A DNA stretch of 64,000 bases from Azospirillum sp. SYSU D00513. GTDB lineage: Bacteria > Pseudomonadota > Alphaproteobacteria > Azospirillales > Azospirillaceae. The position numbers were made by a program, and so were the translations under genes. Shown here one piece after another: positions 54,732-63,006 of this stretch. The notes beneath the pieces are model-generated. The model was not told the DNA's origin and did not search any database. It saw only the letters and a list, made by a program, of their open reading frames with translations. Numbering within the stretch: the stretch's first letter is position 1; every line of letters starts with the position of its first letter. The stretch is from the NCBI RefSeq assembly GCF_017356015.1, contig NZ_JAFIQV010000037.1:1-64000 (forward strand), written 5' to 3'.

Positions 54732-55723
54732 GCCGCGACCGCGCTCCAGAAGCCGCGGGCATTCGCTAGTACGGGTGTGTCGGGCAGCACGATTTTGCTC
54801 TTGGGGAACACCTCTCGGGACGCTGTTTCGTAAGCCTTGGCGCCACCGCCAACGATCAGCACGATGTCCACGGCGCGATCGTTGGACCGGAGCTGCTGCT
54901 TCATCTCCTTCAAGGCCTCGACCGCGACCCGCTGGCTGGCTTTCTCCATGTAGCCCGTCAGCTCGACCGACTGCCCGAACACCGGAACCGAGGTCTTGCC
55001 TTGCCGGACCGCTTGCTCGAGGCGATCCACGCCGGCGCTGCCGCCATGCTCCTCTTGGATGAGTCCGTTCATGGTCTCGATCAGAACTGACATGGCGCGC
55101 TTGGAGGTGCCGGAGCTGGCCTTGCGGATCTCACCCTCCTCGATGGCGATCCAGTCCACCGAGAAGAAGCCGGGATCGATGACCATGATCCGGGACTCCA
55201 TGAGCGCCTCGGCATCCTCGTAGCTGTTCACCAAATCCAGATACGCGCCGAAGGGCTGGGGAACCACCAGCACGTTCTCCACCGTGATGCTCCGGCCTGC
55301 CGTGACCTGGTGCTCGCCCGTGAGCCGCGTCTTCAGGCTCTCGCGGAAGGGCTGGTCGAGGAACTGGCTGACCGGCAGGCCGGTGATGAGGTGATCGACC
55401 TTATCCTTGCCGCCCAGCAACAGGGCCGCATGGAACAGAGCCCGGTAGGCGTCGGAGGCGGGATAGTCGGCGTGCAGCTCGCGCATGGAGGTCTCCAGCC
55501 GGGCCTGATCGACACCGGCCACCCACTTCTCCCCATTCACGTTCACGACAATGGCATCCGCATCGCCTTCACCCTTGCCGAGGCGGATGGGAAGGTCCGA
55601 GAGGCGGCCGGCACCGCCTGGCAGGACACGGGTGACGGTCGGGCGCGCGGTGCCGCCCTCGTCTACGTCACCAAAGGCGAGCTTCAGGTTGCTGTATCCG
55701 ATATCCAGGCCGATGACGAACAT
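54728..55723 (-). CDS. parM: ParM/StbA-type actin-like partition ATPase
   Basis: A 331-residue actin-fold protein: phosphate-1 motif in GLDIGYSNLKLAFGD, phosphate-2 in VIDPGFFSVDW, adenosine motif in LIVGGGAKAY. ParM-type filaments push sister plasmids to opposite poles. Promoter and centromere repeats lie upstream (55850-55966). Downstream in the same transcript is the parR-like gene. Confidence 0.9.
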   Translation of the reverse strand: MFVIGLDIGYSNLKLAFGDVDEGGTARPTVTRVLPGGAGRLSDLPIRLGKGEGDADAIVVNVNGEKWVAGVDQARLETSMRELHADYPASDAYRALFHAALLLGGKDKVDHLITGLPVSQFLDQPFRESLKTRLTGEHQVTAGRSITVENVLVVPQPFGAYLDLVNSYEDAEALMESRIMVIDPGFFSVDWIAIEEGEIRKASSGTSKRAMSVLIETMNGLIQEEHGGSAGVDRLEQAVRQGKTSVPVFGQSVELTGYMEKASQRVAVEALKEMKQQLRSNDRAVDIVLIVGGGAKAYETASREVFPKSKIVLPDTPVLANARGFWSAVAA

Positions 55724-55849
55724 GGCAGGGCCAATCCTCTTGCTGCGGTCCGTGGTTCAAGCTGGACCTGATGCGCAAGCCTAGGCGGATCAGCCCGGTC
55801 ACCGCGCCGGAGATAAGTTCACTCCACCCGCATCATTCTGCAGGAATGC
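55724..55849. other. parM leader
   Basis: Between the parM start and the iteron array; a promoter for parM is expected in or next to the array, as in plasmid R1. Confidence 0.45.
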
Positions 55850-55966
55850 CACTGGACGAACACTGGGCGTACACAAGCGCGGTCGATTAGGGCGCAATTC
55901 TTGAGGAAATCCATACAAAGTCGACTGGACGTACACTGGGCGCACACTGGCGGTATACAAGCGGCG
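55850..55966 (+). repeat. parC centromere: 11-bp iterons in two clusters
   Basis: Cluster 1: CACTGGACGAA, CACTGGGCGTA, CACAAGCGCGG (55850-55882). A 40-base gap. Cluster 2: GACTGGACGTA, CACTGGGCGCA, CACTGGCGGTA, TACAAGCGGCG (55923-55966). Exact 11-base period, split in two groups around a likely promoter: the design of R1 parC. The ParR-like protein should bind here. Confidence 0.85.
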
Positions 55967-56083
55967 AAACGACGCAAATCCGGAGCGTGGCCCGCGGTAA
56001 TCGTGGCCGCAATCCGCTGTGACTGACCCTCCCTCCCTCCATAGCTGAAGGAAGGCGGATCTTGGGAAGTCTCACTGCCGTGC

Positions 56084-56570
56084 TGTTGACCCATGGCACC
56101 CCCCTCTGTGTCAAACAACTGTTTGTCACAGAGGGGGAACAGAATACTGATTTCAATCGTCTGGAGCCTGGCTCGGGAGTTTTTATAGCCTTACGTCGGT
56201 ACCGTGGTACGGCGCTGGGCACAGCCGTTCCATTTGTCACAGAGCGCCCCCCTCTGTGTCAAACAACTGTTTGACACAGAGGGCTCCCTGTTTCTATCAT
56301 TCAAATGAGCCAGACCCGGATACCTGCTGTTGACCCATGGCACCCCCCTCTGTGTCAAACAGTTGTTTGACACAGAGGGCGTTTATCTTGATGGTTAGGC
56401 ATTCGCGGTCAGGGTCACTCGCAGTGTTGACCCATGGCACCCCCCTCTGTGCCAAACAGTTGTTTGACACAGAGGGAATATGTTTTTGCGTTTAGCACCT
56501 TGAAATCCCGTATTGACACACAGGAGGAGGGTGTGTGTCATCAGGTAGATATTGACACAGAGGGGGGGTT
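56084..56570. other. palindrome-rich origin region (oriT or oriV)
   Basis: Four 34-36 bp inverted repeats, CCCTCTGTGTCAAACA and TGTTTGACACAGAGGG around AC or GT: 56101-56136 (one mismatch), 56250-56283 (perfect), 56346-56379 (perfect), 56443-56476 (one mismatch). Copies 2-4 are 96-97 bases apart. Copies 1, 3 and 4 carry GTTGACCCATGGCACC exactly 18 bases ahead. A further hairpin TGACACAC/GTGTGTCA is at about 56515-56541. It leads into the MobI-like gene and sits beside parC. Confidence 0.75.
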
Positions 56571-56575
56571 ATTCG

Positions 56576-57088
56576 GTGGATCTAAAATCGATGCTTAAAC
56601 AGGCTTCGGCTAGCGGCATGACGTCCGAGGAGATGATCCGAGCGGTGCTTGAGCTGGAACAAGACCGCCTCTGGGAAGCATCCATCGCTGTCCATGCTGA
56701 GTTCATGGCCGAATACGAATACTCCAAGGCAAACCTGCCGCTGTCGCAGCGTGGTCGATACGGGTTCAAGATCGAGAAGCGGCGGGTTGGTGTGACCTTG
56801 AAGTGGGTCCGCTTCGAGTTTTTCGGTCCAAAGGGAAAACGTCGTCGAATGGATCGCGCGGTGAACCGAGGCGACGAAACGGCCTATCCGATGTCCGCGT
56901 TTCCTACGGCCCAGCCTTGGGAGAAGACCTTGATCCGGGAGATCGAGGAGAAAGCCGAACCGCTCCGCATCTGGTCGAACAAGCTAGTCCGCATCTCGCA
57001 AATGGCGCCCAGTCTCAACACTGGTGCTGGTGCCCCGCAGATCACCCGCGCAGACCCCCAAATAGCCTTGGAAGAGGCAGGCGCCTGA
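56576..57088 (+). CDS. MobI-like conjugative transfer protein
   Basis: A 170-residue protein resembling MobI of IncA/C and SXT/R391 elements, which assists the relaxase at oriT. Matching features are a helical start, GRYGFKIEKRRVGVTLKWVRFEFF, the GKRRRMDRAVNRGDE region, YPMSAF, and the WEKTLIREIEEKAEPLRIWSNKLVRIS helix. GTG start with AGGGGGG eight bases ahead. The palindromic origin region is immediately upstream, as in those elements. Confidence 0.62.
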   Translation: MDLKSMLKQASASGMTSEEMIRAVLELEQDRLWEASIAVHAEFMAEYEYSKANLPLSQRGRYGFKIEKRRVGVTLKWVRFEFFGPKGKRRRMDRAVNRGDETAYPMSAFPTAQPWEKTLIREIEEKAEPLRIWSNKLVRISQMAPSLNTGAGAPQITRADPQIALEEAGA

Positions 57089-57185
57089 AGAGGGCTTGCG
57101 TTTCTGACGAAATCCGTAAGCTGACGGGAAGGGGCAGGTCCGCCCCCCCTGGACAGGGAGCCCGAGCCGGGCGAGGAGGTCAGCG

Positions 57186-57476
57186 ATGTGGGACGAGCAG
57201 CTTGAGTTCTGGGGCGACCTGTTTGTCGGCACCCGTCTGCACGTGACCGGCGTGACCTTTGAGACCTTCCTGCAGAACCCGCTGCGAGCGATCGCCGAGT
57301 TGGAGGACGGGCCTGCGGTTCGGCGCTGGGCTCGTTCCCGCTCGGTCTCGGCCACTAAACTGGCGCAGATGGTCTCCGGGCCGCACACGGGTCCTTCCGA
57401 CGAGGCACGGCGTCAGGCGGGTATCGAGGAGCATGCACGCCATGACGTGCTCGTGCGGCGCTTTATGCGGGTCTGA
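57186..57476 (+). CDS. small protein, 96 aa, unknown
   Basis: MWDEQLEFWGDLFVGTRLHVTGV. Soluble; ribosome site GGAGGTC. First of a short run of plus-strand genes after the MobI-like gene. Not recognised. Confidence 0.6.
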   Translation: MWDEQLEFWGDLFVGTRLHVTGVTFETFLQNPLRAIAELEDGPAVRRWARSRSVSATKLAQMVSGPHTGPSDEARRQAGIEEHARHDVLVRRFMRV

Positions 57477-57490
57477 GGGAGGGCGCACCG

Positions 57491-57961
57491 ATGCGTGTGG
57501 GATGGAAAGAGCGCTGGCAGGCAATACGTGGGCAGCTGGCTCACCGTGCGTGGCTGTACCTGGAAGGCCTGCCTCAGGAGCTGCGCACGGCCAGTCTGCT
57601 GCTGTCCGAGCAGGAGATCCGCACGCACCTGCCGGTCCCGCTGCACGGGATACCGGATCAGGTGTTCCTAACGGCAGAGGGGCTGATGGTCGTGGTCGAC
57701 ACGAAGACGCGCCCCCTGGCTAGGGTCCGGTTCTCGGATGTCGTCCAACTGTCCACCTATGCCCTCATCCTGGCGTCCACTACCGATCCGCGGCTTGCTC
57801 ATCGCCGTGTGGCCGCCCATGGCTACGTTCGCCTCGTGTCAGGAGTGGACGTGCGGTACGAGCGCGTGGCGTTGCTGCCGGCGGCCGAGGTGGTCGGGAT
57901 TTGGTGCGACTACTGGCGGCGCCAGGAGCTGCGATCCCGAGCTTCGGAGAAAGCCGCCTAA
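57491..57961 (+). CDS. Cas4/RecB-like PD-(D/E)xK nuclease domain
   Basis: A 156-residue protein with HGIPDQVFL, VVDTKTR and QLSTYAL: the G-x-PD, (V)xD-x-K and Q-x3-Y pattern of the Cas4/PD-(D/E)xK superfamily. No iron-sulfur Cys cluster is apparent, so it is not a canonical Cas4. Might process DNA ends during transfer or recombination. Starts 14 bases after the small gene. Dyad at 57838-57850. Confidence 0.72.
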   Translation: MRVGWKERWQAIRGQLAHRAWLYLEGLPQELRTASLLLSEQEIRTHLPVPLHGIPDQVFLTAEGLMVVVDTKTRPLARVRFSDVVQLSTYALILASTTDPRLAHRRVAAHGYVRLVSGVDVRYERVALLPAAEVVGIWCDYWRRQELRSRASEKAA

Positions 57962-58048
57962 CCCCATCAAGCTTCACGGGTTCGTAACCCCTTGCGGAAG
58001 ATGGTGGGGCAGTGACTATCCTACATCACCGATCGCAAGGAGAGTTCC

Positions 58049-58330
58049 GTGCTGGGCCTGTTGGACAACTATCCGCGCCTGCGTCGCCTCAGCCGGACCA
58101 TCGGCATCGGTTTCTTCGTCCTTGGCATCGCTGGGTTTGGCTTCCGGGTGGCGCAACAGGCGGGGGTGGTTTCCGTGAACCTCGATCCGGACCGCAAGGT
58201 TCAGGAATGCGCCATCCTGGAGAAGGCCCTTGTAGCCGAGCGCCTGGCACCCATTGACTTCGTGACGGCCGGGTGCCCGTCGGTTCGTGTTCGTGAGGTC
58301 CTGGTGCAGCGGGTGCAGGTCCAGAACTGA
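58049..58330 (+). CDS. single-pass small membrane protein, 93 aa
   Basis: GTG start after AGGAGAG. One membrane helix (IGIGFFVLGIAGFGFRVAQ) and a short hydrophilic tail. Not recognised. Confidence 0.6.
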   Translation: MLGLLDNYPRLRRLSRTIGIGFFVLGIAGFGFRVAQQAGVVSVNLDPDRKVQECAILEKALVAERLAPIDFVTAGCPSVRVREVLVQRVQVQN

Positions 58331-58345
58331 CAACCCATGCGCCGG

Positions 58346-58358
58346 GTCCAGAACGGAC
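58346..58358. repeat. dispersed dyad copy, GTCCAGAACGGAC
   Basis: Intergenic; flanks make it GGTCCAGAACGGACC, 15-bp symmetric. Confidence 0.7.
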
Positions 58359-58392
58359 CGGTAGCTTCGTGCTTGCCGTTGCGTGCAACCCC

Positions 58393-58405
58393 GTCAGACA
58401 CGGAC
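58393..58405. repeat. dispersed dyad variant, GTCAGACACGGAC
   Basis: 35 bases behind the previous copy. Same core as the 33388 copy, on the other strand. Confidence 0.6.
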
Positions 58406-58682
58406 AGGCGGTCCTGTAAGATCCAGCTACCGCCGGACCGCCTCTCAGCCTTCGTATCGGCGAGCATCGCCCCCTGGTTAGGACCCCCTGGACAGGCTCA
58501 GCCACCCGCGATCGTCTGCATGCGAATGCATGTGCTTCCCACCACACCGCAGGAATCCTGTTATTGGCGGCACATCGGATCTGCGTTACACATACCTCCT
58601 AAGTGCACAGCAGTTGGGCACACACGTCCCAGTTCCGACGGTTGAACTCTCAACGAGGGGCGGCCTTGTGGCCGGAGCAGCC

Positions 58683-59231
58683 ATGGCAAAGAAGCCGAAG
58701 AAGCCAAAGAAGCAGCCCGGTATGGTTGACCGTTTCCAAGCGGCGAGTAACGACGTCGAGGAAATGGCCGATCTTCTTGAGGTGGTGGGTTTCGATTGGC
58801 CTCAGGCCCTGAGGCTCATGGAGCGTGTTGGCGACCTGTTGGGCGACACGGTCAAAGCCGACAGTCAGAGCGACAAGCCGTTGGCGTTCTCCGCCTACGA
58901 GAAGGGGCTGGAAGCGTACCAGCAGGTTACCCACGAGATTTGCCCGGTGCGACTGGCTGCTCTGGTCAACGGCGTGCTGGACGAGGTTGCCGGACACCTG
59001 GCCTCCGTTGAGGTCGTTACCGAGCTGGGTCAGGTCTGGACACCACAGGCTGGCGACAACATTCCCGAATGGGCTCGCGCCAACGGGTCGACTGTCGAGG
59101 TTCGTCCCAAGGAAGTTCCGGGGTCCGCGACGGAATTGAAGACCCAGCTTGAAGCGATGATGATGGACGAGCGCACTCGCAGGATTTTGGGCAAGGCTCG
59201 TAAGCCGCCTCCCTTACGCAACGTGAACTGA
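58683..59231 (+). CDS. unknown 182-aa protein
   Basis: Lys/Pro-rich start (MAKKPKKPKKQPG) then a helical body (AASNDVEEMADLLEVVGF). A basic tail may bind DNA or RNA. Not recognised. Start after GGAG. Confidence 0.6.
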   Translation: MAKKPKKPKKQPGMVDRFQAASNDVEEMADLLEVVGFDWPQALRLMERVGDLLGDTVKADSQSDKPLAFSAYEKGLEAYQQVTHEICPVRLAALVNGVLDEVAGHLASVEVVTELGQVWTPQAGDNIPEWARANGSTVEVRPKEVPGSATELKTQLEAMMMDERTRRILGKARKPPPLRNVN

Positions 59232-59253
59232 TAGGTCCATGACCGACATCACG

Positions 59254-59294
59254 AAGCGGCCAGAGCCCAGACGGGTTCTGGCCGCTTCCGTTTT
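59254..59294 (+). terminator. intrinsic terminator
   Basis: AAGCGGCCAGA pairs with TCTGGCCGCTT around a 12-base loop, then CCGTTTTC. Confidence 0.78.
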
Positions 59295-59767
59295 CGCAGG
59301 CCTTCTGATTCCTTGCAGGACCACCTCGGTCTCGCAAACCGTCTCCCTTCCCTGAACTGATTTCCGACATCGACGCACGCAAAAGCGGCCGGTCCTAAGC
59401 AGGGGGCTGGCTGCTGTTTCCACTGGCATGCCGTTCGGATCGTGCGCGGCTCGGAGGGCGCTCTTGAGCGAGGTATAAAACCCGGGTTGCGGACTAATGT
59501 GCGCGGGGCCAAGTATCGCCACGAGGATTGTCACCGCCTTCTGCGTCCAACCCCGACCTGAGCAGCTTAGAGGTCACGGACAGACGAAAGTACCCGGCGT
59601 CTATTACTGACAAGAGGGCCCACTGATGAATTGCCGTGTCTATAATGGACACAGGCCCATGGCTTTAGTAACTCTGATTATTTTTGCTCAGCCTCCATTA
59701 TTCTGTTGTGCTCATATGTACGCAGCGGTAAGCTTCTGGGTATCCCCACCACCCCGGAAACTTCCCG
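59295..59767. other. intergenic before the C5 methyltransferase
   Basis: No gene. Contains the dyad TGTCTATAATGGACA at 59637-59651. The promoter of the methyltransferase gene is expected here. Confidence 0.45.
59637..59651. repeat. dispersed dyad variant, TGTCTATAATGGACA
   Basis: Upstream of the methyltransferase gene by about 120 bases. Confidence 0.55.
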
Positions 59768-61264
59768 ATGCACATCGCTCACACCCGTATTGGGTCTGTT
59801 CGCGGCCGCCTGCGCCTATGGCTTGAAGGTCCGCGCCTTTCGCTGGTGTCCTTTGCTCCCGGAACCCGCTTCAAGCTCCACTCGGACCCAGCCAACCACA
59901 AGCTGGTCCTGAAGCTGGACGCCAATGGTGAGCGCGCCGTGAGTGGTCGTGTTCGCAAGGCGGGCGGGATTATGCGCCCAATCATCGACATCACCGGCTC
60001 CCTTCTGGAAAGGATCTTCCCATCGAGCGCGGAGCAGGTCCGGGTAATCTACCGGGATGCTGAGATCGAGGTGGTCCTTCCGCCCATCGCAGTGGCTCAA
60101 GCCAAGCGGGAGGAGGAGGTCCGAGAGCGCCTGAGGGAAGGGAAGCCCTTGTCAGTGGGCACCCTTTGCATCGGCGCCGGTGTCATCGACCACGCCGTGC
60201 ATTCTGGACTGGGCGAGGCCGGCATCCAGACCGAAGCGGCGCTGGCGGTCGACATCGACCCGGAGAGTCTTGAGGTGGCGCTGACCGCCAACCCGGCGAC
60301 CAAGGGCTGCCGGATGACGATCGAGGCCAGCATCGATGAGATCGAGCCCGAGATCATGCCGAGGCTGTCCATTCTGCTGGCTGGGCTGCCCTGCACGGCG
60401 GCGAGTGTCGCGGGGAGGGCGCGCAAGCGGCTGGCCATGCCGGAGGACGACGAACAGGCGGGCCATCTCTGCCATGCCTACCTCCAGCTTCTGCGGGCGT
60501 CCCAGGCACCGGTTACCGTGATCGAGAACGTCCCGCAGTACGCCAGCACCGCTTCAGCGGCGATCATCCGGCGGCAACTCCGCGCCATGCGGTACCGGGT
60601 GTTCGAGATCCCGCTATTCGGGCCAGACTTTGGAGCTTTGGAAGCCCGGCACCGCTGGACGCTCATCGGCATCAGCGAGGGGATCGCGCCGGAAACCTTG
60701 GAGGTTCCGGCTGAGCCCGGCCCCGTGCGGCGCCTTGGTGAGGTTCTGGAGGATGTGCCCGCCGGCGACCCGCGCTGGCAGGACCACGCTTATCTGGATC
60801 GGCATGCCGAACAGCAGGCGGCCAAGGGCAACAACTTCAAGCGCAACCTCGTAACCGCCGACGCCCAGCAGGTTGGCACGATCGGGAAGGGGTACTGGAA
60901 GCACCGCACATCGGAGCCAGCAATCCAGTCGCCGTACGACCCGGCTCTCTCCCGCCTCCTGACACCGGCAGAGCATGCCGAGGTCAAGTCGCTGCCCCGG
61001 GAACTGGCTGACGCCATCCTGCACGGGCGCTCTGCCACGTCCGCCCACGAGCTTCTGGGCCAGAGCGCTGTGTGGTCGTGCTTCAAGGCTCTGGGCAAGG
61101 CGTTGGGCAAGGTTCTCGCCCCCCTGACGATCTCCCACGATGCAGCACCCTCCCGTATGGCGAGGCCACTGGTTCGGCCAGTTGAGCTTCATGCCCAATC
61201 CGCCCGTCCATTCCTGACCAAGAAGCAGCCCGTCGGTCTGGGCCAGCTTGCCTTCGCGTGGTGA
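59768..61264 (+). CDS. C5-cytosine DNA methyltransferase-like protein
   Basis: A 498-residue protein with an unusual N-terminal 110-residue beta-rich domain before the SAM core (TLCIGAG at about 132-138). Catalytic motif is LLAGLPCTAAS (Cys209) in place of the common PCQ; motif VI ENV follows at 253-255. A target-recognition region and a C-terminal helix end the protein. It should methylate cytosines; target unknown. Adjacent genes are the small partner and an N4/N6 enzyme, with no restriction enzyme nearby. Confidence 0.82.
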   Translation: MHIAHTRIGSVRGRLRLWLEGPRLSLVSFAPGTRFKLHSDPANHKLVLKLDANGERAVSGRVRKAGGIMRPIIDITGSLLERIFPSSAEQVRVIYRDAEIEVVLPPIAVAQAKREEEVRERLREGKPLSVGTLCIGAGVIDHAVHSGLGEAGIQTEAALAVDIDPESLEVALTANPATKGCRMTIEASIDEIEPEIMPRLSILLAGLPCTAASVAGRARKRLAMPEDDEQAGHLCHAYLQLLRASQAPVTVIENVPQYASTASAAIIRRQLRAMRYRVFEIPLFGPDFGALEARHRWTLIGISEGIAPETLEVPAEPGPVRRLGEVLEDVPAGDPRWQDHAYLDRHAEQQAAKGNNFKRNLVTADAQQVGTIGKGYWKHRTSEPAIQSPYDPALSRLLTPAEHAEVKSLPRELADAILHGRSATSAHELLGQSAVWSCFKALGKALGKVLAPLTISHDAAPSRMARPLVRPVELHAQSARPFLTKKQPVGLGQLAFAW

Positions 61265-61272
61265 GGTGCGTG

Positions 61273-61779
61273 ATGACCATCACTCAGCAGTCCGTGTCTG
61301 ACGCCGCATGGAAGAACGTCGAGGCTGCGCGCGCAAAGCTGGGCCTTGCCGATGCGGGCGCCCTGTACCAGAGGCTGGAAGCCTCGGTCTCCCAGCTAGA
61401 GAGGGCGCTCGATCTTCGCTTCCGGCGTATCCGCCTCACGCTCCCTTGGCCGGGAGAGAAGCTTGGACGCTGGTACATCGTTGCCGGGATCTCCGATACC
61501 GGTCCTCAGGACAGCCTGATTGTCCCAGTGACGCTGGAGGAGTTGCTGGAAGCCTCCTCCGGGCTTGCGGACCGGATCGCCGAGCAGGCGAAGGCCGCTG
61601 TGGAGGCGCAGGAAGCGCTTCAGGAACGTGTGTCTGTGGCGGAGGTGCCCGAACCGGCCAGACCGCATCCACGGCCTTCCCAGCGGGCCGCAGCACCCAA
61701 TCCCGCCAGCAGGGAGGCACCGAAGGCTCATGCTTCGCCTGCCTCTTCCCGCTCCCAGCAGTTCTCTCTCGGCTTCTGA
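61273..61779 (+). CDS. unknown 168-aa protein between two methyltransferases
   Basis: MTITQQSVSDAAWKNVEAARAKL, then a beta-rich part and an Ala/Pro/Ser tail. 8 bases after the C5 gene, 8 bases before the N4/N6 gene, so likely one operon. Not recognised. Dyad at 61290-61302 inside. Confidence 0.6.
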   Translation: MTITQQSVSDAAWKNVEAARAKLGLADAGALYQRLEASVSQLERALDLRFRRIRLTLPWPGEKLGRWYIVAGISDTGPQDSLIVPVTLEELLEASSGLADRIAEQAKAAVEAQEALQERVSVAEVPEPARPHPRPSQRAAAPNPASREAPKAHASPASSRSQQFSLGF

Positions 61780-61787
61780 GGTCCCCC

Positions 61788-62999
61788 ATGGTCAGCAACC
61801 CCAAAACCCGTACTCGCCAGAGCGAGCTTTTCCTCCCGCTCCTGCAGGTGCTCGAGGACGCGCCCAAGGGCCTTTCCGCGGCTGAGGCGACGGCGGCCGT
61901 CGCCGAGCGGCTCCAGCTATCGCCGGAGCAGCGCCAGGAGGTCGTGGAGCTACCCAGCGGCACCTACCGCGCCTTGGACCGGGATGTGCGATGGACCCGG
62001 CAAAAGGCCAAGCTCGCCGGACTGGTAGACCCGTCCGTTCGGAACCTCTGGACGCTGACGGCCAAGGGCAAGCGGGACCTGCGCTTTGCTATGCCGGGCA
62101 TCGTGGTGACGGTCTTTGAGACGGCCAATGGCGCGATGCTCTGGTCGACGGCGGAGTCCGCCTTCGGCCACATCGAAGATCGCAGCCTGAACCTGATCGT
62201 TACCAGCCCGCCCTATCCGATCCTGCGCACCAAGGACTACCAGTCCAGTATAGACGCGGGAGACTACATCGACTGGTTGGTCGGGCTCTCGCGGGAGTTC
62301 AAGCGCTCGCTCACGCCGGATGGCAGTCTGATCCTGAACCTCGGCGACGCGTGGCAATCTGGTTCGCCGACGCTGAACCTGTACCAAGAGCGCCTGCTGC
62401 TGAAGCTGGTAGACGATCTCGGCTACCACCTCGCCCAGCGCTGCCATTGGCACAACCCGGCCGCTTTGCCGTCACCGGCCCAGTGGGTGACCGTCAAGCG
62501 GGTCCGGCTGGCGCAGAAGGTCGAGACGCTGTGGTGGCTCTCGCCGTCGGCAAACCCCAAAGCGAACAACGCCAACTGCCTTGTTCCGTACAGCGACGCC
62601 ATGCTGGCGCGACTGGCGCAGGGTGGCGAGCGGGGAGCCGTCCGTCCCTCTGGTCACGTCCTGACAGAGGGTGCATTCTCGGCCGACAATGGCGGGAGCA
62701 TTCGGGGCAACCTGCTCACCGTGCCCAACACCGCCTCGAACACGGCGTACCACCGGCATTGCCGGGACCGTGGGCTGCCGATCCATCCCGCAAGATTTCC
62801 CGTGGGTGTCGTCGAACCTTTCGTCCAACTGACCACGGACCCGGGCGACGTCGTGTGCGATCCCTTCAGCGGCAGCGGCACGGTTCCGTCTGTTGCGGAA
62901 CGTCTGGGCCGCCGCTGGATCGGCATAGACCAGAGCCTAACCTACCTCGCCGGCGCCGTCGGACGGTTCTCGCCTGACGCCTTGGCCAACGTGGCGTGA
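61788..62999 (+). CDS. N4/N6 DNA methyltransferase with N-terminal winged-helix domain
   Basis: A 403-residue enzyme. Residues about 10-100 look like an Mrr N-terminal winged helix (SELFLPLLQVLEDAPKGLS...). The catalytic motif TSPPYP (about 139-144) precedes the SAM motif FSGSGT near residue 365, the order of beta-class amino methyltransferases. It methylates adenine N6 or cytosine N4. Fusion of an Mrr-type domain to a methyltransferase couples recognition and modification in one chain. The 5' overlap with a long shadow frame is ignored. Confidence 0.85.
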   Translation: MVSNPKTRTRQSELFLPLLQVLEDAPKGLSAAEATAAVAERLQLSPEQRQEVVELPSGTYRALDRDVRWTRQKAKLAGLVDPSVRNLWTLTAKGKRDLRFAMPGIVVTVFETANGAMLWSTAESAFGHIEDRSLNLIVTSPPYPILRTKDYQSSIDAGDYIDWLVGLSREFKRSLTPDGSLILNLGDAWQSGSPTLNLYQERLLLKLVDDLGYHLAQRCHWHNPAALPSPAQWVTVKRVRLAQKVETLWWLSPSANPKANNANCLVPYSDAMLARLAQGGERGAVRPSGHVLTEGAFSADNGGSIRGNLLTVPNTASNTAYHRHCRDRGLPIHPARFPVGVVEPFVQLTTDPGDVVCDPFSGSGTVPSVAERLGRRWIGIDQSLTYLAGAVGRFSPDALANVA

Positions 63000-63006
63000 G
63001 GATGCG

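Noticed and set aside
56101..56476. CRISPR array in the palindrome region
   Set aside because: Repeats are inverted, include constant leader boxes, and the gaps do not look like spacers; no cas genes.
61308..61787. Upstream extension of the N4/N6 methyltransferase frame
   Set aside because: Overlaps the 168-aa gene out of frame; the conserved part begins at 61788.
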